From Acidisarcina sp. (GTDB taxonomy: Bacteria; Acidobacteriota; Terriglobia; Terriglobales; Acidobacteriaceae): a DNA stretch of 64,000 nucleotides. The translations under genes and the position numbers were made by a program. Location of the stretch: NCBI GenBank assembly GCA_035539175.1, contig DATLIY010000003.1, positions 186,001-250,000 of the forward strand. Reading direction: 5' to 3'. The notes under the pieces are model-generated. The model saw only the letters and a list, made by a program, of their open reading frames with translations, did no database searches and had not been told where the DNA came from. Shown here one piece after another: positions 54,713-62,987 of the stretch. Each line of letters begins with the position of its first letter. Position 1 is the stretch's first letter.

Positions 54713-56977
54713 TCAAAACTCGTAGTGAACGCCAAGGGTGTAGAGATTCGTGTGGAAGGCGCGAGGCGCCGTTGGACCGACCGGACCGCCCTCGCCATAG
54801 CCGTAGTAGTCCCAGTTGCCGCGGAAGCCCACCCCCCTCGCCACAATCCAAAGTACGTTGACGAAGGGCGTCTGGTACTGCGACCGAAGCGAACCGGGAA
54901 CCTGCAGCGGATTGAGAGACTCGGTAGTCCCGTCCACTGCATTCATGCGGTAGCCAAAGTGCGACTTCACCTTCGCGTTTGGCGCGTACATGAAATCGAT
55001 GGAGCCATACTGCGTGGGTTCGTCGTAATATCCGGTTCCGAGATACGTGTTCGTGCCGCAGTCGGCCGGTGCTGTCGCAGAGGCTCCTGCCGGCGGAGTT
55101 GAGGCCGAATAACAGATCCCGGTGCGGGTGAAGGCGTCCATGTAGGTGTAGTTGAGGTTGAGCCCATAGTGTTCACTGAACGCGACCTCCGCCCCGATGC
55201 CGCCACTGCGACTGTGGTCTGCGTGATGGACAAGGGTCTGGTTGTCGTACCGCTCCAGATCGTCGAACGATCCGCTAACCGTAACAACGCTGTTTGGCGT
55301 CCACATCGAGTGAACCTGATAGCGATAGGTCTGGCGCGGGTCAAGTTGCACGTATGCGTTGTCGGCGTAGGAGCCCTCGAACGTAGCGTCGATCGACCAC
55401 TGGTTTGTCGGATGCAGGATCGCCCCGAGGATGCCGCCGTTTTCGTGGATCGGCACTGTGTACGAAGTTCCGTTGGCAAGGAAGTCGGTGACCAGCGGCA
55501 TCGCGAACCCGATGGTGCGGGCGCGATAGCGATAGCCCACGGAGAAGTTTGCGCGGCTGGTCGCCTTCCATTCCAGAAGTACGGTGTTGGTCTCCGTCTT
55601 CTGGCCAAGGAAGTTGTGCGCGGCGGTAATTACCGCTGGCTGCGGTGCGCCGGCCGGATCGGCCATCGACGGCGTGTTCGGATTCACGTCGTCCATATGA
55701 TCGATTTCGGAAAGGTAGTTGTCCGCCGGCTGCCGGAAGTTCCAGAAGTCGTATTGCTCCGAAATCGCAAATCGGGGTGAGATCTGCCACACGGCTCCGA
55801 AATCGGCGGAAACATTCACCCTCTCTGCCTTGGAATATCCGGTAATGTTCCATCGACGGATGCCGAAGTTGTCCAACCCGTAAAAGGTTTCGTTGAACTG
55901 CGGCATCTTCATCCTCGCCCCGGTGTAGCGGACACGTCCGTTCATCTGCAGGTTTTTGATGTCGGAGGATTGGAAGCGGAACTCCTCCGTCGGGAACAGG
56001 GTCCGTGTGGGCGAGTAGCGCGTGAACTGCTGCAGCCCGGCGCAGGTGGGGTTGGCCGTTGGCGGGTTGGTGGTGCTGTCCAGGATGGGTGGGTTGCCGT
56101 CGTTGCACGAAGGCACCGTGACCTGGTCATAGCCAAGCGTGACCGGGCCTCCGCCGTTGGGCAGTTGCAGAGTAGGAGTCACGAGCCGGTAGTTCGTGTC
56201 GCCTTTGTAATGCACAATTGTTTCCTGGAACGTGAGGATGGTCCGTGGCCGGAGCTTCCAATCAACGGCCCCAAACCATGTGTCGGTGCTGTTGCGCCAG
56301 TTCTGCAGGAACTGCGATTCCGCGCCGGCGTGGATCGAGCTGAAACTTGGTCCCTGGTTGATGTTTTGCGAGTACCCGGCCCGGTAGATGAGCCGTGAGA
56401 GCGGCATGAGGGTCAGGTTGGTGTCTGTCATCCGCCGCACCGTGTTGTAGAGATGCGGCGAATGCTGCACCTGCGGAAAGGTATAGCCATTCGACGTCAC
56501 TCCCGCAGGAATCAATGGATTATCGAGCAGGTTGTAGTCGAAGTACTGCCGGTTGCGCCGGAAGAATCCCTGAAAATCGTAGAGCTTGCCCTTCGACATG
56601 CGCAGTACTGTGGCATTTTGCGGGTCGCCGCCGTAACCCGTGTTCGTCAGCAAGAGACTGTCGTACAAGCCAAAATGCTTAGCGCCAGGCACCGCGTCCA
56701 TTTGCAGGGACTGCTGTAGTATCCGCGTGCCGCTGTGCAGGTTGACCAGCGTATCGTACATCGACGGGCTGCCGGATTCATCGGCGATGCGGCCACCGAA
56801 ATCGATGGATTGACGGACGGCAAAGCCGTCGCGAATGGTTTCCTTCGCCGGTTGCGGTGTTTGCGCCGCCGCGTACGAAGCACACAGAAGAGCGCCCGCT
56901 CCCAGGACCGAGAAGCACCGGAGGACTGCAGAGCCGGAGAGCAGGGAGGACATAGACAGGCAAAATCTGGATCGCAT
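54713..56977 (-). CDS. MtrB/PioB-type outer-membrane beta-barrel
   Basis: 754 residues. A long signal peptide ends near CASYAAAQ (residue 39). The rest is a beta-barrel with many alternating aromatic strands, SIDFGGRIADESGSPSMYD at the N-terminus and GVHYEF at the C-terminus, the pattern of MtrB/PioB porins that sheathe a decaheme cytochrome. The start at 56977 has GGAGA upstream and lies 16 bases after the decaheme cytochrome stop, so they are one unit. With the cytochrome it should form a conduit moving electrons across the outer membrane. Confidence 0.85.
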   Translation of the reverse strand: MRSRFCLSMSSLLSGSAVLRCFSVLGAGALLCASYAAAQTPQPAKETIRDGFAVRQSIDFGGRIADESGSPSMYDTLVNLHSGTRILQQSLQMDAVPGAKHFGLYDSLLLTNTGYGGDPQNATVLRMSKGKLYDFQGFFRRNRQYFDYNLLDNPLIPAGVTSNGYTFPQVQHSPHLYNTVRRMTDTNLTLMPLSRLIYRAGYSQNINQGPSFSSIHAGAESQFLQNWRNSTDTWFGAVDWKLRPRTILTFQETIVHYKGDTNYRLVTPTLQLPNGGGPVTLGYDQVTVPSCNDGNPPILDSTTNPPTANPTCAGLQQFTRYSPTRTLFPTEEFRFQSSDIKNLQMNGRVRYTGARMKMPQFNETFYGLDNFGIRRWNITGYSKAERVNVSADFGAVWQISPRFAISEQYDFWNFRQPADNYLSEIDHMDDVNPNTPSMADPAGAPQPAVITAAHNFLGQKTETNTVLLEWKATSRANFSVGYRYRARTIGFAMPLVTDFLANGTSYTVPIHENGGILGAILHPTNQWSIDATFEGSYADNAYVQLDPRQTYRYQVHSMWTPNSVVTVSGSFDDLERYDNQTLVHHADHSRSGGIGAEVAFSEHYGLNLNYTYMDAFTRTGICYSASTPPAGASATAPADCGTNTYLGTGYYDEPTQYGSIDFMYAPNAKVKSHFGYRMNAVDGTTESLNPLQVPGSLRSQYQTPFVNVLWIVARGVGFRGNWDYYGYGEGGPVGPTAPRAFHTNLYTLGVHYEF

Positions 56978-56993
56978 TACCGTTCTCCTTTTC

Positions 56994-57941
56994 TCACCGG
57001 AAGAAGTTGTAGGCCGTGTTCGAGCCGTGAATCTGCGTGTGGCACGTCGTGCACGAGACATACTGCGTGGACTGGTTATGCACCGGTCCGCCCTGTTCGG
57101 AGCTGGCGTTCGGGAACTTGGCGAGATTGACCGAGGAGTGGCACTGCAGGCAGAGCGTGTTGACGTTGCTCACCCGCAGCATGCGCGGATTGGGCGAGCC
57201 GTGAGGCGAGTGGCAGGCCATGCATCCGCTCGTCTTCACGACCGGGTGCTCATAGGCGAACGGTCCGGCGGTGTCGGCGTGGCACTTCGTGCAGACCGCG
57301 CTCTGGTCGGCGGTCGAGCGCAACTGCGTGTCCTGGAATGTGCCGTGCGGGTCGTGGCAATCCGAGCACTTGATCTGGCCGTTGTTCACCGGATGGTGGA
57401 ATGCCTGGTCAAAGGCAGCCCGCTCTTTTTTGTGGCAGGTGTAACAGAGGTTTGGCTGGTCGAGCGTAAGCAGATTGGCCTTGCTTGTGGCCTGATGCAC
57501 GCTGTGGCAGTTCAGGCATCCCACGCCGTTCTTAGCGTGTCTGGAGCGCTCGAAGTTGGCGTGCTGGCCGGAGTGACAGCTCAAGCAAACCTCGTCCGAC
57601 TGCTTTTTGGAGAGTGTCTTGAATGAGCGAATCTTTGATACGTCGCCACCGCCGTCCACGTGCGCCTTGCCCGGTCCATGGCAGCCTTCGCAGGTGACGC
57701 CTTGGCTGCCGTGCTCGAGAGCGAGCCGGGCGTGGGGGTTAAACCCAAATTTTTTCGAGACCTCTTCATGGCACGCAGTGCAGGTCTCGGAACCGACATA
57801 GTCGGTCGCAGTGACCTGAGTCGCGCTTTGAGAGGCACCAGGTTTGAGTTGTTTGCTGGCTTGCTGAGCCGGCGCTGGTCTCCCTAATGACAACAGAAGA
57901 AGCCCGAATAATATGCAACGCACGGCACGTCTCATGCGCAT
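56994..57941 (-). CDS. Decaheme c-type cytochrome, MtrA/DmsE family
   Basis: 315 residues with a signal peptide ending near PAPAQQ (residue 26). There are exactly ten CxxCH haem motifs: CTACH, CEGCH, CLSCH, CLNCH, CYTCH, CSDCH, CTKCH, CMACH, CLQCH and CTTCH, with distal histidines between. Ten haems and the length match MtrA/DmsE/PioA. The gene for its barrel partner follows immediately. No cell-surface cytochrome (MtrC type) or inner-membrane CymA-type gene is in the window. Direction of electron flow (metal reduction or iron oxidation) cannot be told. Confidence 0.93.
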   Translation of the reverse strand: MRMRRAVRCILFGLLLLSLGRPAPAQQASKQLKPGASQSATQVTATDYVGSETCTACHEEVSKKFGFNPHARLALEHGSQGVTCEGCHGPGKAHVDGGGDVSKIRSFKTLSKKQSDEVCLSCHSGQHANFERSRHAKNGVGCLNCHSVHQATSKANLLTLDQPNLCYTCHKKERAAFDQAFHHPVNNGQIKCSDCHDPHGTFQDTQLRSTADQSAVCTKCHADTAGPFAYEHPVVKTSGCMACHSPHGSPNPRMLRVSNVNTLCLQCHSSVNLAKFPNASSEQGGPVHNQSTQYVSCTTCHTQIHGSNTAYNFFR

Positions 57942-58433
57942 TCACCTCACGGAGCGAGCTTGTATTGAAATTGCCCGCATCATACTCGGCGTGCTCGAGC
58001 AAAAAGGTGATAAGCAACACAAAATAAAACATTTACGGGAATCGCGACTGACGTGTGAGGATCGACAGCATTGGTCGGTAACGGATTGTGATCCAGGCGT
58101 CTGAAGAGCCACGATGGGGAGGGGTTTTAGGAGATTCCGGTAAGGTGGATCACCTCTGAGAAATCCGGCGTCGGCGCACTTCTTTCGCCAACAATTGCCA
58201 TTTCCAGCGCCTGCTTTGGTCCTGCGAAGCAGTTTTTAAGTAGGAGAGTTCTTGACCGGCGCGAAGAGCCAAGGAGGCTCATTCGGATCAGTTTTTTGGC
58301 ACGAATGCCAGTCATTTCTCTAAGCACTACTCTCACGTTCGCATGGAAGCGATGCGGAACGCGCTGGAGGGATTCAAGGGAGACAAAGGAGGGGATGGGT
58401 CCTTGGCTTCGCTCTGGATGACGGCGACAGAAA
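57942..58433. other. Intergenic region with repeat, no gene seen
   Basis: 492 bases between divergent genes; it contains the promoter of the decaheme operon and one HPERSxGP-type repeat. A minus-strand frame covers part of it but is made of the repeat and random sequence. Confidence 0.5.
58396..58428. repeat. Acidobacterial HPERSxGP-type intergenic repeat
   Basis: The minus strand reads RRHPERSQGP in one frame (TCATCCAGAGCGAAGCCAAG), the well-known translated form of a dispersed element seen many times in acidobacterial genomes. One degenerate copy here, supporting the taxonomic guess. Confidence 0.65.
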
Positions 58434-58820
58434 ATGAGGAGGAGATGGAGCGTATGCCGCAAGTTGCTGAATTTTTTGGTGGACCAAAATACTGAGATTT
58501 TGAACCAAATCTCGGCTAAATCTCGAGAATTGGAAATATTAAACGCGACTATCATGCAGATTCTAAAAGAAAAACCAGACACAGGCTCAAACGTGGCTGT
58601 AGGTAATGACGCCGGGCTGGAGAGAGATGTATTGGGTTACGACACTCTATTGACGGCAAAGCCTTCCTCAGAGCGCGATCCGAAATCCTCGATAACTCAG
58701 TCCTGGGCCAATGAGCAAGATTTACGAACGACAGAGCCGTCAGGGTCAGGTGAGATTTCAATACCTGCAGACGATTCTGGACCGACTGTAACCATACCCA
58801 ACAGAAGACTGGACTCTTGA
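58434..58820 (+). pseudogene. N-terminal part of an interrupted multi-HTH gene (possible)
   Basis: 128 residues ending at TGA 58818-58820. An N-terminal coiled-coil-like helix (NQISAKSRELEILNATIMQI) is followed by an acidic, serine-rich low-complexity stretch. The same frame continues open past the stop into the multi-HTH protein that begins at 58938, with no other stop for 1355 bases. I infer that this was the amino-terminal region of that gene before a nonsense change; two separate genes are the alternative. AGGAGG lies inside the start region. Confidence 0.4.
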
Positions 58821-58937
58821 ACATTACCATCCACGGATGAGAGCATCGTCGGCCCCGTTCAAAGTGAAAGGGGAGACCGACCTTTTATTCGAGACTCTTT
58901 TGGCATTCTCCGGAAACCATCTGCCAAATACGATCGG

Positions 58938-60176
58938 GTGCGCCTGTCCCAGGAAGTCTGGGAGGTCCCAATGACAACTTTGGCTCTCCAATATCGCGTA
59001 TCCGCTAGCGCCGTACAGAAAGCATGCAGCAGGCTCGAAGTACCGACTCCGCCAGCAGGTTACTGGAAGAGGAGTGCTTCAGCGCGACAACTGGTGCCTC
59101 GCCCCGAACTCCCTAAACTTAATTTCGTTCAGGGAGACTACAGCCGTGGCTATGTCCTTGAGGAACGGGCGCAAATTTTGGCTCAGGTGGCTCAGGAGGT
59201 CTCAGGTGGGAAGAACCTGGCTCAAGCCTGCCGAAACGCTGGAATTACTTACCAGACGTACCGACGCTGGTACTCAGCGCATTCCGAGATGGTAGCGTGC
59301 GAGGCTCAGGTGGGCGTGTCCGTGAGGCCGGAAACTGAGCAAGGCTCATTTGAGTCGGCAAAAGCTGACGCGGAGCTCTGGGGAGTTGCTCCCGATTCCC
59401 AATCTCATAGTGTTCCAGAATCGGACCGCTCCGGGGCCAACCCTTCGCACTGCATTTCCCTTCATGAATTCTCGAAAGTGGAGGGGCAGACCGTTCTTGA
59501 GGTGGAAATGAATGCTGGTGCTGTTCCAGCGAAAGGCTTGTCCGATGAAAGGTTTTCGGTTGTGCGCGTCTCGGAACGGCTCATCCGTGCTCATGACCGG
59601 GAAGCATTGTATCGGGAAGTCTGGAGTAAACCGATGTCAGAAGTCGCGAAAGATTATGGCGTTCTGACCACAACGATCTGGAGAAGATGCAAGAAGCTAC
59701 ATGTTCCCATTCCGCCTGCCGGGCATTGGCAGAGGTTGGCAAGCGGATTTCCTTCGCAGCAGCAACCACCGTTACCCTTAATCGAGATTGTCGGAAAGCA
59801 ACAGAGACAATGGAGAAGCAATGCATATTCCTTTGAAGAAATCATCAAGATTTCGAAGAGGATCTCTGAAGGTGTTTCAACTGGCCTATCGCTTTACGAG
59901 GCGTGCTGGAAGGCCGGTATTCCAATTTCGACTTATCGTCGATGGCGCAAGAGGTCAACGCGCTTCGGAGATGCATTTGGTCTGGTGGAGTTTCTTCCTT
60001 TGAATCGCGTTTCTATAAGAAGGCACGGATCTGTACGCACCATAGAGGAAAAGGCGGCCATTCTCGGAGAAATTGACGATGCACGCCGTGGCGGCGAGTT
60101 GCTGCACGTTGCGCTCGGAAAGGCCGGCATCTCGGTGAATTCCTACCATCGGTGGCGGGCCCAACTGGCAAAATAG
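58938..60176 (+). CDS. Modular protein with five helix-turn-helix units
   Basis: 412 residues from GTG 58938; the frame is open back to 58821, directly after an in-frame stop. Two module types repeat in the order A-B-A-B-B. A (residues 3-45 and 224-267) has the pattern EVWxxPMxxxAxxYxVxxxxxxxxCxxLxVPxPPAGxW. B (74-113, 299-339, 369-411) has xAQACRNAGITYQTYRRW-like cores resembling the HTH of IS3-type transposase OrfA. A linker of about 110 Ser/Glu-rich residues (114-222) separates the halves. Probably binds DNA at several sites; function unknown. No catalytic domain. Related A modules occur in proteins of mobile elements. Confidence 0.6.
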   Translation: MRLSQEVWEVPMTTLALQYRVSASAVQKACSRLEVPTPPAGYWKRSASARQLVPRPELPKLNFVQGDYSRGYVLEERAQILAQVAQEVSGGKNLAQACRNAGITYQTYRRWYSAHSEMVACEAQVGVSVRPETEQGSFESAKADAELWGVAPDSQSHSVPESDRSGANPSHCISLHEFSKVEGQTVLEVEMNAGAVPAKGLSDERFSVVRVSERLIRAHDREALYREVWSKPMSEVAKDYGVLTTTIWRRCKKLHVPIPPAGHWQRLASGFPSQQQPPLPLIEIVGKQQRQWRSNAYSFEEIIKISKRISEGVSTGLSLYEACWKAGIPISTYRRWRKRSTRFGDAFGLVEFLPLNRVSIRRHGSVRTIEEKAAILGEIDDARRGGELLHVALGKAGISVNSYHRWRAQLAK

Positions 60177-60450
60177 CTCTATTTGAGATCGGGGCATTCC
60201 GACCTTGCCTTGCCTACAGAAACCGCCTACATGAGTGAGTTGGCGATGAATCATTCTTTGGGGGACTGTATGAGAAGCCAAGGGTAGTGAACCGCCAAAT
60301 CAATACGAACCACTTGACTTCCAGTTTGCCAACTGCAGGAATTCAGACAATCCGTCCAAATGATAAACTCACCACAATTCCGACGTTGCACCCTGATTTG
60401 CATGCACACGAAGTCTACACACCTTCGTCGGGCAGGAACGGGAGTTTTCG

Positions 60451-61290
60451 ATGATGCAATGGTTATCGCAGGTGGATGCTGAAGCCAGACTTAAAGTTCA
60501 AACAAACCCAGAAGCTCTTATTCGCTTATTTGCAATTTCTCGGTTTCTCAAGAATGCATTCTATCCTGCGGACTTTGAATTGACGGATGAATGGGAGTCC
60601 GCTGTCGTGCTATCCGAGGAAGGAAGAACGATTGCATCTGAGCTCGAGAGAGAAGGGGTTTTAGATTCAGTTCGACTTGCTGCCTTCACGATGCTTCGAA
60701 TGTTCGCGTTTCGGGACGTGTTGATTGACATTGGATGCGATATGGAACGAATTGTCACTTTCCTCAGTCGCATGCTTCACTCCGGAGGCGTACGCTGGCC
60801 ATATGTCTATGGACATACGTTGTACGATAAGTTCCAAGACACTTATCAAGGAAATCGAACGGATTTCTTGGAAGCGGATCACGTACGAAATCTACTTAGC
60901 GGAACGGCCCAAGGAGTGTTCCAGGTTGGCCCTCTTCTCTCGGGGCCGCTTGGACTTCTGGAAAGTGCAGATTGGCGTATCGTGCCACCGACTCTTCATC
61001 TCCCCCTATGGCATTGTTCAGATCCCGGGTGCGGATCTCTGCATTTGGTCAAGGCGCATCAATACCAGACACCTACAGAGGTCGGATTTCTGCGCGCATG
61101 TCGCCACCTGGAGGACCGGTATGGACCGGAATCCGAATGGTCGGGGCCGAGCGCGAGCATCTGCTCCGAGCGATTCGCGAGTTGCCCCTCGGATTGCGTC
61201 AGACAATATCGCTCTCTCTGGAAGGGCTTTCCACCAGCGAGATTTCGGAGGTTCTTGGCATCACCGAAAACAATGTGGCAGTTCGACTAA
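60451..61290 (+). CDS. Unknown protein, probably truncated at its 3' end
   Basis: 279 residues by frame, but only the first about 230 look like protein: helical N-terminus (RLFAISRFLKNAFYPADFEL), then WRIVPPTLHLPLWHCSDPG with a possible C-x4-C zinc site, ending at RHLEDRYGPESEW. After about 61135 the frame turns into Arg/Ser/Pro-rich sequence that is another frame of a sigma-factor gene. I take this as an unknown gene cut and joined to foreign sequence. ATGATG start with GGGAG upstream. No family recognised. Confidence 0.5.
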   Translation: MMQWLSQVDAEARLKVQTNPEALIRLFAISRFLKNAFYPADFELTDEWESAVVLSEEGRTIASELEREGVLDSVRLAAFTMLRMFAFRDVLIDIGCDMERIVTFLSRMLHSGGVRWPYVYGHTLYDKFQDTYQGNRTDFLEADHVRNLLSGTAQGVFQVGPLLSGPLGLLESADWRIVPPTLHLPLWHCSDPGCGSLHLVKAHQYQTPTEVGFLRACRHLEDRYGPESEWSGPSASICSERFASCPSDCVRQYRSLWKGFPPARFRRFLASPKTMWQFD

Positions 61291-61334
61291 ACCGAGCTCG
61301 CGCTACTTTGCGCGAACGCATGAGGAGAAAGTGA
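61137..61334 (+). pseudogene. 3' fragment of an ECF sigma gene (region 4 only)
   Basis: In the third frame, 65 codons from ATG 61137 encode a complete sigma region 4: HLLRAIRELPLGLRQTISLS, then LSTSEISEVLGITENNVAVR and RARATLRERMRRK, ending in TGA. No region 2 exists upstream: that place is taken by the unknown gene in a different frame. The TGA is two bases before the ATG of the membrane protein, the usual sigma/anti-sigma spacing. So the sigma gene has lost its 5' two-thirds. It might still be made as a region-4 peptide. Confidence 0.7.
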
Positions 61335-61336
61335 AG

Positions 61337-61927
61337 ATGTCCGACCCAGAGATGGAGACGTGGAGTGAAGTATGGTCAGCCGACGAAACCTCAACAAGGG
61401 AAATCGATGTGGCTAAGGCAATTCATCGGCATCAGATGCGTTCCTCGTTGAAGCTGGCGGCCAATGTGGTCTTCGGTTTCATCCTGATCGGTGGAAGTTT
61501 AGTTGTGGCTCGGCTCATGCATAGCCGCGAGATTGTCGTCTGGGCGGTAGTGGTGTGGATGGCTACGCTGGTGGCACTCTTTCTCGCTCTCATGGGATGG
61601 CGAAAAGAACGGATCACGCCGACGGAGACGGTCCGTGATTATGCCGCCATCTTTCAACGGAAGGCTCTTGCGGACAGGTGGAGGGCGCGCACAGCAGCGT
61701 TACTTCTTCTTATTTTGTTCTGCATTTCGTGTGCGTGGCTGACGGCGGATGTTTTCTTCCACCGCATGGAATACCCGCAGTATGGAAAGGCAATCGAGTT
61801 TTTGGTCCTGGTTTCCGTGATGTGGGGTGGTGGCTTGTTGTGGTTATGGAACAGATCGAATGTCGTCTTGAAGAATATGGCTGCAGACGAGAGCGAGGAT
61901 GCTTTGATTACATCCATCAATGGGTAA
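61337..61927 (+). CDS. Four-helix membrane protein, probable anti-sigma factor
   Basis: 196 residues. An acidic N-terminus (MSDPEMETWSEVWSADE) of about 40 residues precedes four hydrophobic helices (about 42-64, 70-90, 116-137 and 150-172) and a short acidic tail. It starts two bases after the sigma region-4 fragment, as anti-sigma genes do, and this kind of W-rich acidic N-terminus plus membrane helices is common in ECF-linked inhibitors of Acidobacteria. No zinc motif is seen. Its sigma partner is truncated, so it may be an orphan. Confidence 0.6.
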   Translation: MSDPEMETWSEVWSADETSTREIDVAKAIHRHQMRSSLKLAANVVFGFILIGGSLVVARLMHSREIVVWAVVVWMATLVALFLALMGWRKERITPTETVRDYAAIFQRKALADRWRARTAALLLLILFCISCAWLTADVFFHRMEYPQYGKAIEFLVLVSVMWGGGLLWLWNRSNVVLKNMAADESEDALITSING

Positions 61928-61941
61928 TGAGAAGTCGGCCT

Positions 61942-61964
61942 GCAGGGAGTAGCCCGCTCCCTGC
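61942..61964. other. Hairpin between the membrane gene and the IS91-type element
   Basis: GCAGGGAG and CTCCCTGC form a perfect 8-bp stem around TAGCCCG, 14 bases after the stop at 61927. It may end that transcript or belong to the element's left end; no U-tract follows. Confidence 0.4.
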
Positions 61965-62091
61965 CAAATGTTCTTAAGTTGTGAGAACAGGCCAATGCGC
62001 TCATCCAGCCAGCCTCGATGAGCACCTCGGCGATTTGCACTAAGCCGCTAGCGCGGCAGGGGATGCCTTTGTGGCATTTGGATAGAGTGTT

Positions 62092-62111
62092 GGACACCCG
62101 AGGAGGTGTCC
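62092..62111 (+). promoter_or_regulatory. Hairpin masking the recombinase ribosome site
   Basis: GGACACC and GGTGTCC form a 7-bp stem with loop CGAGGA, ending directly before ATG 62112. The loop and right arm contain the Shine-Dalgarno GAGGAGG, so the hairpin should limit translation. Confidence 0.6.
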
Positions 62112-62987
62112 ATGACTCATCTACGTCAGCGCATGCAGGAAGATCTCCAGCTGCGCAACTTCTCCGAACGCACCGTTCGCCACTACACCCACACCGTTGC
62201 CGAGTTCGCGAAGTACTTCCACAAGTCACCCGATCAACTCGGTCCTGAGCATGTGCGCACGTTCCTGCTGCATCTGCTCAACGAACGCAAGCTTGCATGG
62301 GGAACGATTCAGGGCGCGCGATCGGCGCTGAAGTTTCTCTATACGAGGACGCTGAAGCAGACTTGGTTTGATCAGGAAGTCATCAAGCCCAAGATACGGC
62401 GCAAGCTGCCCACCGTCTGGAGCCGCGAGGAAGTCCGCGCATTGCTGGACGCGGAGATGAACACCAAGCATCGCGCGCTGCTCGCCCTGTACTACAGCGC
62501 CGGTCTCCGTTGCCAGGAAGCGCTCGATCTGAAGGTGACCGACATCGATAGCAAGCGGATGGTGATCCACGTCCGCGAAGGCAAGGGCAAGTTTCCGCGT
62601 CAGGTGATGTTGTCCCCGAAGCTGTTGGAGATCCTGCGCATGTATTGGCGCTGGCGCAAGCCCAAGGAGTGGCTGTTTCAAGGGAAACGGCCGGGAGGGC
62701 CGCTTAAAGCGAACGCAGTTCGTGTCGTCTGTCAGAAGCTGCGCAAGCAGTTGGGCATCAGGAAGCCGCTAAGCCCGCACGTGCTGCGCCACTCGTTCGC
62801 GACGCATCTGCTGGACGCGGGCACCGATCTGCGCAGCATTCAACTGCTGCTCGGTCATCGCGATCTCGAGACGACCTCACGATACCTGCATGTATCCGAA
62901 GCCCGGCTGCGTTCCACTCCAAGCCCGCTTGATGATCTGCCGATTCAGATGCGCCCAACCGCGCAGGGAGGCCACAGGACAGCATGA
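62112..62987 (+). CDS. Tyrosine recombinase of the IS91-type element
   Basis: 291 residues. An N-terminal SAM-like core-binding domain (MTHLRQRMQEDLQLRNFSE, then TVRHYTHTVAEFAKYF) precedes the catalytic domain. The R..HxxR..H..Y residues are visible in YYSAGLRCQEALDL, SPHVLRHSFATHLLDAGTD, LLGHRDLETTSRYLHV. Closest in type to XerC/D-like integrases that travel with IS91 transposases. The ATG at 62112 is preceded by GAGGAGG in a hairpin; GTG 62106 is also in frame. Its stop overlaps the transposase start, giving translational coupling. Confidence 0.9.
   Translation: MTHLRQRMQEDLQLRNFSERTVRHYTHTVAEFAKYFHKSPDQLGPEHVRTFLLHLLNERKLAWGTIQGARSALKFLYTRTLKQTWFDQEVIKPKIRRKLPTVWSREEVRALLDAEMNTKHRALLALYYSAGLRCQEALDLKVTDIDSKRMVIHVREGKGKFPRQVMLSPKLLEILRMYWRWRKPKEWLFQGKRPGGPLKANAVRVVCQKLRKQLGIRKPLSPHVLRHSFATHLLDAGTDLRSIQLLLGHRDLETTSRYLHVSEARLRSTPSPLDDLPIQMRPTAQGGHRTA

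Noticed and set aside
58127-58582. Minus-strand frame of 151 codons containing HPERSQGP
   Set aside because: The recognisable part is the dispersed acidobacterial repeat read in one frame, and the rest overlaps the plus-strand gene; not a gene.
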